This document shows, in pieces, positions 1 to 5,928 of a DNA stretch of 6,070 bases. The DNA is taken from positions 1 through 6,070 of the forward strand of contig DATFAS010000182.1 of assembly GCA_035254305.1 (NCBI GenBank), in the 5' to 3' direction. Every line of letters starts with the position of its first letter. Within the stretch, counting starts at the first letter, position 1. The position numbers were made by a program, and so were the translations under genes. A model generated the notes under the pieces. That model saw nothing but the letters and a program-made list of their open reading frames with translations, ran no database searches and was not told the origin of the DNA. Source of the stretch: DATFAS01 sp035254305 (GTDB taxonomy: Bacteria > Bacillota > Bacilli > Aneurinibacillales > RAOX-1).

Positions 1-534
1 AATGGCATTGCAAATCAGACAAATCTCCTTGCTCTAAATGCAACTATTGAATCTGCTCGTGCTGGTGAAGCTGGTAAAGGTTTTGCTGTAGTTGCTAATG
101 AGGTTCGCAAGCTAGCAGAACAAACCACTCATTCAACAAAAGAAATCGCTGGTATTATTGAAGAACTCAAAACAAAGACAACTCATGCAATGAATGCTAT
201 GACACAAAATACGATTGAGATCAACAAGGGTGTTGAATTAGTCTCCGAAACTGGGAATTCCTTCGAAAAGATTCAAGATTCAATTACAAAAATAGCTGAA
301 AAAATGGAGGGAATTTCTTCTTCTACAGAAAAACTCGCTTCCATAGGGGTTCATGTTAATAAAGCTATGCACATAGTTGAGGAGGTTAACAAAGAAAGCA
401 CAGCAAAAACACATGATATATCAGCCTCTACACAAGAGCAACTTGCCTCACTTGAGGAAATCACTGCAACGGCTAGTGAATTAGCAAGAATGGCTGAAGA
501 ATTACAAGCGTTAGTAAATACATTTATAATTTGA
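1..534 (+). CDS. Methyl-accepting chemotaxis protein, C-terminal signalling domain (5' partial)
   Basis: This is the last 177 residues of a chemoreceptor whose N-terminal sensor, membrane segments and HAMP domain lie off the left edge; the frame is open from base 1 to the TGA at 532-534. Residues 4-14 of the fragment (ANQTNLLALNA) followed by IESARAGEAGKGFAVVA and EVRKLAEQ form the highly conserved hairpin tip of the MCP signalling domain, which contacts CheA and CheW. The rest is a long helical return strand rich in Ala, Glu, Ser and Thr. Its stretch STQEQLASLEEI near the C-terminus resembles the second methylation helix of the family. The C-terminus ends in a hydrophobic NTFII and has no NWETF-like CheR tether, as is usual in Gram-positive receptors. 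An internal ATG at 190 is not the true start, because the conserved tip lies upstream of it. The ligand cannot be inferred. No terminator is obvious after the stop. Confidence 0.95.
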   Translation, partial: NGIANQTNLLALNATIESARAGEAGKGFAVVANEVRKLAEQTTHSTKEIAGIIEELKTKTTHAMNAMTQNTIEINKGVELVSETGNSFEKIQDSITKIAEKMEGISSSTEKLASIGVHVNKAMHIVEEVNKESTAKTHDISASTQEQLASLEEITATASELARMAEELQALVNTFII

Positions 535-548
535 AATTCCCACTTGGG

Positions 549-1055
549 CTAACTGATCCCCGTCTGGTTCAGAGTTATGGATATCTTCTTTTCCCTTTTC
601 CTCTCTCGAAGTTTCCTGAAGAATAACTTCAGAATGGTCGAGCAATCCTCTGCTAGGATCCCAGATTCTACAATAACTTGATGGTTAAATCGTTCTTCCT
701 TTAATAGATTCATTAATGTTCCCGCACATCCTGCTTTTGGGTCGCAGACGCCATACACTACACGATCAACACGTGCCTGAACAAGCGCCCCTGCACACAT
801 GGGGCACGGCTCTAATGTCACATATAAAGTACTACCCGTCAGCCTCCAACCTCCTAGTGTCTGACTTGCTTCTTTAATGGCAAGCAATTCAGCATGCGCA
901 GTAGGATCTTTACTTGTTTCTCGCATATTATATCCCCGTCCAATAATCTTCCCATCCTTTACGATGACAGCTCCAATCGGAACCTCCCCAATCTCTTCCG
1001 CTTTCCGGGCCTCATTTAAGGCTGCTAGCATATATTGATGATCTTCCTGCTCCAC
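549..1055 (-). CDS. tadA: tRNA-specific adenosine-34 deaminase TadA
   Basis: A 168-residue cytidine/deoxycytidylate deaminase-fold enzyme. The family deaminates adenosine at the wobble position of tRNA-Arg(ACG) to inosine in the cytoplasm, so that one tRNA reads several codons. The zinc site is complete: HAE with His54 and the catalytic Glu56, and PCPMCAGAL with Cys84 and Cys87. Other TadA hallmarks are EVPIGAVIV near residues 24-32, GYN at 41-43, DPTAHAE, and DPKAGCAGTL around residues 105-114. Length is normal, with a basic C-terminal helix (FFRKLRERKREKK) as expected for tRNA binding. I chose the GTG at 1055 because GGGAG at 1065-1069 is a Shine-Dalgarno sequence nine bases upstream; the first in-frame ATG is at Met9 and would cut into the N-terminal helix. 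It is convergent with the chemoreceptor gene and divergent from the permease gene. Identification is firm; a general nucleoside or guanine deaminase is much less likely given the DPKAGCAG segment. Confidence 0.95.
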   Translation of the reverse strand: MEQEDHQYMLAALNEARKAEEIGEVPIGAVIVKDGKIIGRGYNMRETSKDPTAHAELLAIKEASQTLGGWRLTGSTLYVTLEPCPMCAGALVQARVDRVVYGVCDPKAGCAGTLMNLLKEERFNHQVIVESGILAEDCSTILKLFFRKLRERKREKKISITLNQTGIS

Positions 1056-1086
1056 TTTTATCCACTCCCAAAATCAAAGAAAATAC

Positions 1087-1115
1087 TTGATGCACAAATA
1101 AATATTAGATATACT
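1087..1115 (+). promoter_or_regulatory. Sigma-A-like promoter of the amino acid permease gene
   Basis: TTGATG at 1087-1092 (four of six consensus bases for -35) and TATACT at 1110-1115 (five of six for -10) are separated by exactly 17 bases. Transcription would start near 1121-1123, giving a leader of about 150 bases before the permease start codon. The assignment rests on consensus matching in an AT-rich spacer, so chance matches are possible. Confidence 0.5.
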
Positions 1116-1121
1116 TTACTG

Positions 1122-1273
1122 CGTTATAAGAATAAAAGACAAGGCAATAATCTTTATAAAACTAGTCATTTGCAAGATTAAAAATAACATCTATCATTAA
1201 AAGATTGGTGTTTTTTTTTGCCTTCTTTATTTATTAATCTTCTAATCAGTCATCTAACAGGAGGAACTTCTTT
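1122..1273 (+). promoter_or_regulatory. Long leader of the permease mRNA with competing inverted repeats and a T9 tract
   Basis: The predicted 5' leader contains several short complementary segments. TAATCTT at 1148-1154 can pair with AAGATTA at 1174-1180 (loop of 19). AATCTTT at 1149-1155 can instead pair with AAAGATT at 1200-1206. AAGATTAA at 1174-1181 can instead pair with TTAATCTT at 1234-1241. AAGGCAA at 1141-1147 matches TTGCCTT at 1218-1224. A run of nine T lies at 1211-1219, four bases after the 1200-1206 arm. This could be an attenuator or a set of operator half-sites, but the stems are AT-rich and short. I do not see the conserved core of a lysine riboswitch or of a T-box, so no known class is claimed. 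The AGGAGG Shine-Dalgarno at 1259-1264 sits nine bases before the ATG. Confidence 0.3.
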
Positions 1274-2704
1274 ATGGGTAATCAAAAATTAGGGCTTTGG
1301 GTCCTCACTGCCCTTGTAGTTGGAAACATGGTAGGCTCCGGCATTTTCATGCTTCCACGTTCTTTAGCCGAGGTTGCTAGCCCTGGTGGTGTATTACTTG
1401 CTTGGATTCTCACCGGTGCTGGAGTACTTATGACCTCTTTAGTATTTGGAAATCTTACCCTTCGGAAACCATCGATCACAGGTGGACCCCAAATGTACGC
1501 TATGGCTCTATTTAAAGAGGGAACCAAACGTTCTATTCTTTCCGGTTATTTTGTTTCTTGGGGATACTGGGTCGCTAACTGGGCAGGTAATGTTGCGATC
1601 ATCACAACATTCGCAAGTTATCTGTCAACCTTCTTCCCTATTATGAATAATAAAGCCAGCTTATTTCAAATTGGTTCGATGGATATTAAAGTAGGGAATC
1701 TCATTACCTTCTTAGCCTGCAGTGCTCTACTATGGGGAATTCATTTCCTTATCCTTCGTGGTGTAGAGAATGCTGGCAAAATTAACTTGATTGCTACGAC
1801 GGCTAAAGTGATTGGCTTTGTATTCTTTATTATTGTTAGTTTAACTGCTTTTGAAGCAAGCCATATGTTTCCTCTTATTCAAGAAAAGATCGGGGATGGT
1901 GAAATCCATACTGGACTCCTCGGACAGATCAACCATGCCGCCATTGCTACTTTATGGGCTTTCGTAGGAGTTGAATCTGCTGTAGTCTTTTCTTCTAGAG
2001 CAAAACGACAACAAGATGTTAAAGCAGCTACTATTCTCGGACTTTTCATTGCTCTACTAATTTATATGGGTATAACCATTCTTGTTATGGGAACCCTTAC
2101 ACAGGATCAACTTATCCATGCTGAAAAGCCATTGGTTGACTCTCTATCTGTAGTTCTTGGCAGTGCAGGCAGCTTTATTATGGCTGGACTTGGGCTTATT
2201 TGTCTACTAGGAACCTCAGTTGGTTGGATTATGCTTAGTTCAGAAGTTCCTTATCAATCAGCCAAGCAAGGAATCTTCCCAGCTATATTCTTGAAGGAAA
2301 ATAAAATTGGCGCGCCTAAAATATCCCTTTTCATTACTAATGTGATGTCCCAATTGTTTATTTTCTCCACCATTTCACAGTCAATCTCTCATGCATTTGA
2401 TTTTGTCATTTTTATTGCGACATTATCTTATCTTGTTCCATATATTATCTCCTCTATTTATCAGTTAAAATTGGTCGTGACAGGAGATACCTATCTTGGC
2501 CAAACGAAAAGCCGTGTTATAGACGGCATCATCTCACTTCTAGCAACTATTTACTCCCTATGGGTAATTAAAGCCGGAACATCTGATTTGAAAACCTTTA
2601 CCTTAGGTGTTGTATTACTTATCTCAGGTATTATATTCTATCCATTCCTAAACTTTAAATCATCTACTAAGAAACATGCAGACATTGTTAAGAAAGTAGG
2701 ATAG
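1274..2704 (+). CDS. Amino acid permease, APC superfamily (basic amino acid/polyamine antiporter-like)
   Basis: A 476-residue integral membrane transporter of the cytoplasmic membrane. The first helix carries VVGNMVGSGIF at residues 15-25, the glycine-rich signature that lines the substrate site in APC transporters. The segment WAFVGVESAVVFSSRAK around residues 228-244 corresponds to the broken sixth helix and following loop of the AdiC/ArcD/PotE branch. Hydrophobic segments continue to about residue 456, consistent with roughly 12 membrane spans, and the tail is short and basic (KKHADIVKKVG). Length fits the 430-480 residues normal for the family. The ATG at 1274 is preceded by AGGAGG with nine-base spacing. 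The gene stands alone between its own promoter and terminator. The family exchanges or imports amino acids such as arginine/ornithine, lysine or related compounds; the substrate here is not determined. No arginine deiminase or decarboxylase gene is adjacent to narrow it down. Confidence 0.88.
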   Translation: MGNQKLGLWVLTALVVGNMVGSGIFMLPRSLAEVASPGGVLLAWILTGAGVLMTSLVFGNLTLRKPSITGGPQMYAMALFKEGTKRSILSGYFVSWGYWVANWAGNVAIITTFASYLSTFFPIMNNKASLFQIGSMDIKVGNLITFLACSALLWGIHFLILRGVENAGKINLIATTAKVIGFVFFIIVSLTAFEASHMFPLIQEKIGDGEIHTGLLGQINHAAIATLWAFVGVESAVVFSSRAKRQQDVKAATILGLFIALLIYMGITILVMGTLTQDQLIHAEKPLVDSLSVVLGSAGSFIMAGLGLICLLGTSVGWIMLSSEVPYQSAKQGIFPAIFLKENKIGAPKISLFITNVMSQLFIFSTISQSISHAFDFVIFIATLSYLVPYIISSIYQLKLVVTGDTYLGQTKSRVIDGIISLLATIYSLWVIKAGTSDLKTFTLGVVLLISGIIFYPFLNFKSSTKKHADIVKKVG

Positions 2705-2712
2705 ACCCCTTT

Positions 2713-2747
2713 ACCATGTTTAGTGCCAAACTAAACATGGTTTTTTT
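2713..2747 (+). terminator. Rho-independent terminator after the permease gene
   Basis: An 11-base perfect stem (ACCATGTTTAG at 2713-2723 with CTAAACATGGT at 2731-2741) encloses a seven-base loop and runs into a T tract at 2741-2747. It begins nine bases after the permease stop codon, so it closes a single-gene transcript. The reverse strand has no comparable T run, so it acts in the + direction only. Confidence 0.92.
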
Positions 2748-2841
2748 GTGTTGTAACTCTTTCACAATGGAAATTTCCCAAGGAATTGTTTAACCTATCC
2801 TTAAAGATACATAAAAACCACCCAATGAATGGACACAACTA

Positions 2842-2850
2842 TGCTATATT
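2842..2850 (+). promoter_or_regulatory. Possible extended -10 promoter of the nucleotidase gene
   Basis: TGCTATATT at 2842-2850 fits an extended -10 element (TG, one base, then TATATT with five of six consensus bases). No good -35 box lies 17 bases upstream, which an extended -10 can tolerate. Transcription would start near 2857, leaving a leader of roughly 27 bases. TGGACA at 2830-2835 is an alternative -35 but its matching -10 (GAGAAT at 2853-2858) is poorer. Confidence 0.35.
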
Positions 2851-2869
2851 AGGAGAATAAATGGACTTG

Positions 2870-2874
2870 AAAGG
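2870..2874 (+). promoter_or_regulatory. Shine-Dalgarno sequence that favours the GTG start of the nucleotidase
   Basis: The sequence AAAGGATG at 2870-2877 places an AAAGG Shine-Dalgarno core about nine bases before the GTG at 2884. The same core is only about one base from the in-frame ATG at 2875, too close to serve it. The better AGGAG at 2851-2855 is 19 bases from that ATG, too far, and may not even be transcribed. Confidence 0.5.
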
Positions 2875-2883
2875 ATGAAAACG

Positions 2884-4464
2884 GTGGATACAGAACAATT
2901 CGTCTTAACTATTTTAGAAACCAGTGATCTTCACGGCAATATTTTTCCTATCCATTACGCAAATAATCATCCTAGCGAACTTGGTTTGGCTAAAATCTCT
3001 ACCTTAATTAAACAAGAACGCAGAAACAACCCTCACGTACTCTATATTGATAATGGGGATCTCATTCAAGGCTCTCCACTTAGCTATTACCATGCACGGA
3101 TTCAGAATAAACCGAACGATCCTATGGTTACGATCTTGAATCATCTTGGTTGTGATGCGACTGTTTTTGGTAACCACGAGTTCAATTATGGTCCGGATGT
3201 ACTAAACAAGGCCATTCGAGAATCTGACTTCCCCTGGATATCCGCCAATATTGTAGATAAACAAACACAAGAACCTTATTATGGGAAGCCCTATACTCTA
3301 AAAACATTTAATGATCTTAAAGTAGCCATCATCGGCTTAACCACTCAGTATATTCCAAATTGGGAAAATCCCCATCATATTGAACATCTTCAATTTATGG
3401 ATGCGGTAGATACTGCCAAAAGGTGGGTGTCAATAGTCAAGGAAAAAGAACAACCAGATGTTATCGTTCTTTCTTATCATGGGGGCTTCGAATGTGATAT
3501 CGATAATGGTGAAGAAACCGAACAGCAAACGGGGGAAAATCAAGGTTATCGAATCTGTATGGAAGTTCCTGATATAGATGTATTCCTAACCGGTCATCAA
3601 CACCGTGCCATTTCTGAGAAATCGATTAACGGTATCACAATTGTTCAACCTGGAAGCGGGGGAACCTATTTGGGAAAGGTTCAAATTTCACTGGTGAAGA
3701 AATCAGGGAAATGGACCATAACAGATAAATCATCCTCTTTATTAGCAGTTAAGGATATTGCAGCAGATCCAGAAATCTTACAAATGGTTAAATCCTATGA
3801 GGATCACACACAGCAATGGTTAGATCAGCCGATTGGTAAAATCAAAGGGGATATGCTTGTCCATAACCCAATGGATATCCGTCTTAGGGATAATGCTCTT
3901 ATTGAGTTTTTCAATAAAGTTCAGATGGAAAATGCCAAAGTAGATATATCCAACACGGCTCTTTTTGATAATCGTTCTCCTGGGTTGAACTCCGATGTAA
4001 CCATGCGGGATGTGGTATCTAATTATATCTATCCTAATACTCTCCGCGTTCTTCGAGTGACAGGTCAGGATATTAAAGATGCCCTTGAGCAATCAGCCTC
4101 CTATTTTGAACAGTATGATGGGACAGAAATTAAAGTAAGCTCCAAGTATCAAAATCCAAAACCACAGCATTATAACTATGACATGTGGGAAGGAATTGAA
4201 TATAAAATCAATATTTCTAACCCCGTTGGAGAAAGAATTGTCCATTTGTCCTATAAGGGGCAACCTCTTGACATGACCAAAGAATATGATGTCGTGATGA
4301 ATAATTACCGAGCAGGTGGTGGAGGAAACTTCTTCATGTTTAGAGATAAGCATGTCGTTGCAGATATTCCCACCGATGTTTCAGAATTGATTGCTAACTA
4401 TATTCTAGAACGCGGGGAAATCGAAGCAACAGTGAACCATAACTGGGAGGTCATCCATGACTAA
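2884..4464 (+). CDS. Bifunctional metallophosphatase/5'-nucleotidase (UshA/YunD-like), probably cytoplasmic
   Basis: A 526-residue enzyme (529 if the ATG at 2875 is used) with the two domains of the 5'-nucleotidase family. Members hydrolyse nucleoside monophosphates, and often 2',3'-cyclic nucleotides or other phosphoesters, using two divalent metals. The N-terminal calcineurin-like domain has every metal motif, numbered from the GTG: SDLHGN with Asp15 and His17, NGD with Asp59, GNHEFN with Asn97 and His98, SYHGG with His199, and GHQH with His238 and His240. The C-terminal nucleotide-binding domain covers roughly residues 315-526 and contains AGGGGNFFMF near residue 477-486, matching the family's glycine-rich substrate loop. 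No signal peptide, lipobox or sortase motif is visible: the N-terminus is VDTEQFVLTILETSD, going straight into the first motif. This argues for a cytoplasmic enzyme in nucleotide salvage or detoxification, unlike secreted UshA. The GTG start is chosen on its Shine-Dalgarno spacing. The gene has its own transcript and the natural substrate is unknown. Confidence 0.9.
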   Translation: MDTEQFVLTILETSDLHGNIFPIHYANNHPSELGLAKISTLIKQERRNNPHVLYIDNGDLIQGSPLSYYHARIQNKPNDPMVTILNHLGCDATVFGNHEFNYGPDVLNKAIRESDFPWISANIVDKQTQEPYYGKPYTLKTFNDLKVAIIGLTTQYIPNWENPHHIEHLQFMDAVDTAKRWVSIVKEKEQPDVIVLSYHGGFECDIDNGEETEQQTGENQGYRICMEVPDIDVFLTGHQHRAISEKSINGITIVQPGSGGTYLGKVQISLVKKSGKWTITDKSSSLLAVKDIAADPEILQMVKSYEDHTQQWLDQPIGKIKGDMLVHNPMDIRLRDNALIEFFNKVQMENAKVDISNTALFDNRSPGLNSDVTMRDVVSNYIYPNTLRVLRVTGQDIKDALEQSASYFEQYDGTEIKVSSKYQNPKPQHYNYDMWEGIEYKINISNPVGERIVHLSYKGQPLDMTKEYDVVMNNYRAGGGGNFFMFRDKHVVADIPTDVSELIANYILERGEIEATVNHNWEVIHD

Positions 4465-4470
4465 TAGAAT

Positions 4471-4499
4471 AAACCGGATCCTATATGGTCCGGTTTTCT
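4471..4499 (+). terminator. Hairpin terminator between the convergent nucleotidase and phosphatase genes
   Basis: AAACCGGA at 4471-4478 pairs with TCCGGTTT at 4489-4496. After one bulged T (4479), CC at 4480-4481 pairs with GG at 4487-4488, leaving a five-base loop. On the + strand the stem ends in TTTTCT, seven bases after the nucleotidase stop. The opposite strand follows with ATTCTATTAG, a weaker T-rich tail, so the same hairpin may also stop transcription of the - strand operon, whose last stop codon is at 4503-4505. Confidence 0.8.
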
Positions 4500-4502
4500 G
4501 AT

Positions 4503-5609
4503 TCAAAGCTTTAATGTGAGGGCTACAACAGAAATATCGTCGATCGTTGGCCGGTTCACCACATTCTTCTGTAGGAATTCTACAAAAGTTTCATGGGATA
4601 AATGATTGTTCTCACGAAGAACCTGTGCAATCCTTTCATGATGGACTTTGAAGGTTGAACCTGCACTATCTACCCATCCGTCCGTGTAAAGAATCATTCT
4701 TCCTGCTTGCTCATAGAATTGGACTTCTTTCTCAATCTCTGGATCTGACATCAACCCAACTGGAACCATTCCCTGTTCGAGTAAGTGCACTTCTTCGTTA
4801 CCATTCAAGAAGATTCCAGCAGGGTGACCTGCGTTTACATATTCTATCCTTCCTTGAGAGGTATCCACCAATAAATAGATGGCTGTGCAATAATAGAGAA
4901 TTGGGCTAGAAGAACTAAACATTCGCCGCATCTGGATGTTTAATTCTGTCATGACAGCAATAGGTTCAACAAGCCTTGTAATAATTCCCCTCAGAAGAGC
5001 TCGTAGAGACATACTGATTAACGAGGCCGATACCCCACTCCCCATCACATCAACAAGGATTACTCCATAGCGATTTTGGTCGATGGGAAACCAGGCATAC
5101 ATATCTCCACCGATATCTCTTGAAGGCCAATAAAATGCTGAGATAGAGATTTTATCCTCAAGGATAGCTTGTGGTGCTAAGCTTTCTTGCAGGGTCTTCG
5201 CTAATTGAAGATCCTTCACCAATTGATGTTCATATTTTTTCTGCTCTGTTATATCCGTAAAGACAGAAACAAAATATTTCTTACCACTTTGTTCATCCTT
5301 AATAGAGACAATCGATTGCCACTGCAAATAAAATTCACCGTTTTTTTTACAGTTCCAAATCTCCCCTACCCATTTTCCATCCTCACCAATGGATCGAAGG
5401 ATATTTTTATAAAACTCTGGACCATGTTGACCTGATTTTAGAATTCTAGGATTTTCACCAATTACCTCTTCCCGAGAGAATCCGGTAATACGGGTAAATG
5501 AGGCATTCACATCTAAGATTCTATGATGGTTATCTGTGATCATGAAACCCTCTAGTATATTGGCGAAAATCTCCTTTGATAGTTTAAGATAACTATTATC
5601 TAGTTCCAT
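4503..5609 (-). CDS. PAS domain-containing PP2C/SpoIIE-family serine phosphatase (RsbP-like)
   Basis: A 368-residue soluble phosphatase with no membrane segment. Residues about 12-121 form a PAS plus PAC sensor (EGFMITDNHHRILDVN, NPRILKSGQHG, WVGEIWNCKKNGEFY, TDITEQKK). A short helical linker (LQLAKTLQESLAP, about 134-146) leads to the SpoIIE/RsbU-type PP2C domain at about 154-368. Its metal motifs are present: RDIGGDMY (Asp169), DVMGSGVSASL (Asp187), NAGHPAG, LYTDGWVD (Asp310) and DDISVV (Asp357, Asp358). The usual DVxGHG is here DVMGSG. By family, it dephosphorylates a phospho-serine STAS protein when the PAS domain receives its signal; the neighbouring STAS gene is the obvious substrate. 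The ligand is unknown. I chose the ATG at 5609, which overlaps the STAS gene by 14 bases, suggesting coupled translation. A TTG at 5657 would add 16 basic residues and overlap by 62. Closest known architecture is B. subtilis RsbP. It is the last gene of its operon. Confidence 0.9.
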   Translation of the reverse strand: MELDNSYLKLSKEIFANILEGFMITDNHHRILDVNASFTRITGFSREEVIGENPRILKSGQHGPEFYKNILRSIGEDGKWVGEIWNCKKNGEFYLQWQSIVSIKDEQSGKKYFVSVFTDITEQKKYEHQLVKDLQLAKTLQESLAPQAILEDKISISAFYWPSRDIGGDMYAWFPIDQNRYGVILVDVMGSGVSASLISMSLRALLRGIITRLVEPIAVMTELNIQMRRMFSSSSPILYYCTAIYLLVDTSQGRIEYVNAGHPAGIFLNGNEEVHLLEQGMVPVGLMSDPEIEKEVQFYEQAGRMILYTDGWVDSAGSTFKVHHERIAQVLRENNHLSHETFVEFLQKNVVNRPTIDDISVVALTLKL

Positions 5610-5928
5610 AGTCGACCGCTTCTGCCTTCGTCTTAAAGAATGAAATAAACTTCTCAAATTTAACTACCCGAAAAATCTCCTCAACGGTCTCCTCAAGATT
5701 ACAAATGATAAACTTCTTATTTCTCTTCCGCGCCTCGATGGCGGTTTGAGCAATCATTCCTAGTGCAGAGCTATTTAAATAGTTTACCTTCTCTAGATCT
5801 AGAATCAAAATAGATGGTTCAGATTCGATCAACTGACTTAACGAATGACGAAATAAATCAATATTTTTTATCGTTACATCCTCTACCCAGCCTAGGACTT
5901 CATAAGGTGTACGATTTCCTTCCGTCAT
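5596..5928 (-). CDS. STAS-domain anti-sigma factor antagonist (RsbV/SpoIIAA-like)
   Basis: A 110-residue single-domain protein, the standard size for the family. The core is SILILDLEKVNYLNSSALGMI at about residues 39-59. NSSALG aligns with the DS(S/T)GLG phosphorylation loop of SpoIIAA and RsbV, so Ser53 or Ser54 is the expected phospho-site. The aspartate is replaced by Asn52 and the glycine by Ala55, a variant seen in other STAS antagonists. In partner switching, the unphosphorylated form binds the anti-sigma kinase and releases its target; the kinase inactivates it by phosphorylation and a PP2C phosphatase restores it. Both partners flank it here. Its start codon overlaps the kinase stop in an ATGA, and it has a strong AGGAGG Shine-Dalgarno at 5937-5942, eight bases upstream, so it may be translated at a higher level than its neighbours. 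Functional class is firm; the target controlled is not known. Confidence 0.9.
   Translation of the reverse strand: MTEGNRTPYEVLGWVEDVTIKNIDLFRHSLSQLIESEPSILILDLEKVNYLNSSALGMIAQTAIEARKRNKKFIICNLEETVEEIFRVVKFEKFISFFKTKAEAVDYGTR

Noticed and set aside
539..548. CCCA/TGGG inverted repeat between the chemoreceptor and tadA as a terminator
   Set aside because: The loop would be only two bases and no T tract follows on either strand.
1147..1175. Possible tadA promoter on the - strand (TTGCAA at 1170-1175, GATTAT at 1147-1152, 17-base spacer)
   Set aside because: The -10 match is only four of six and similar matches are common in AT-rich DNA; tadA must have a promoter in this spacer, but this one is not secure enough to annotate.
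1056..1273. Lysine riboswitch, T-box or tRNA/SRP RNA gene in the spacer upstream of the permease
   Set aside because: I could not find the conserved core motifs, a GC-rich closing stem or a strong terminator; the spacer is simply AT-rich with short repeats.
1282..1527. Open frame of 81 codons on the - strand inside the permease gene
   Set aside because: It is fully antisense to a well-supported membrane transporter, has no recognisable domain and no convincing ribosome binding site.
1446..1646. Open frame of 66 codons on the + strand in another frame of the permease gene
   Set aside because: It overlaps conserved permease sequence and its product resembles no known family.
2861..2878. Five-codon upstream reading frame MDLKG with AGGAG before it, its TGA overlapping the ATG at 2875
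   Set aside because: The arrangement looks like a coupled leader peptide, but the likely transcription start near 2857 lies after the AGGAG, and such a short frame arises easily by chance.
3820..4353. Two adjacent - strand open frames (90 and 86 codons) inside the nucleotidase gene
   Set aside because: They are antisense shadows of the conserved C-terminal nucleotidase domain, with no independent signals.
4655..5435. Two + strand open frames (84 and 76 codons) opposite the PAS-PP2C gene
   Set aside because: They lie across conserved PP2C and PAS motifs on the other strand, and neither product is recognisable.
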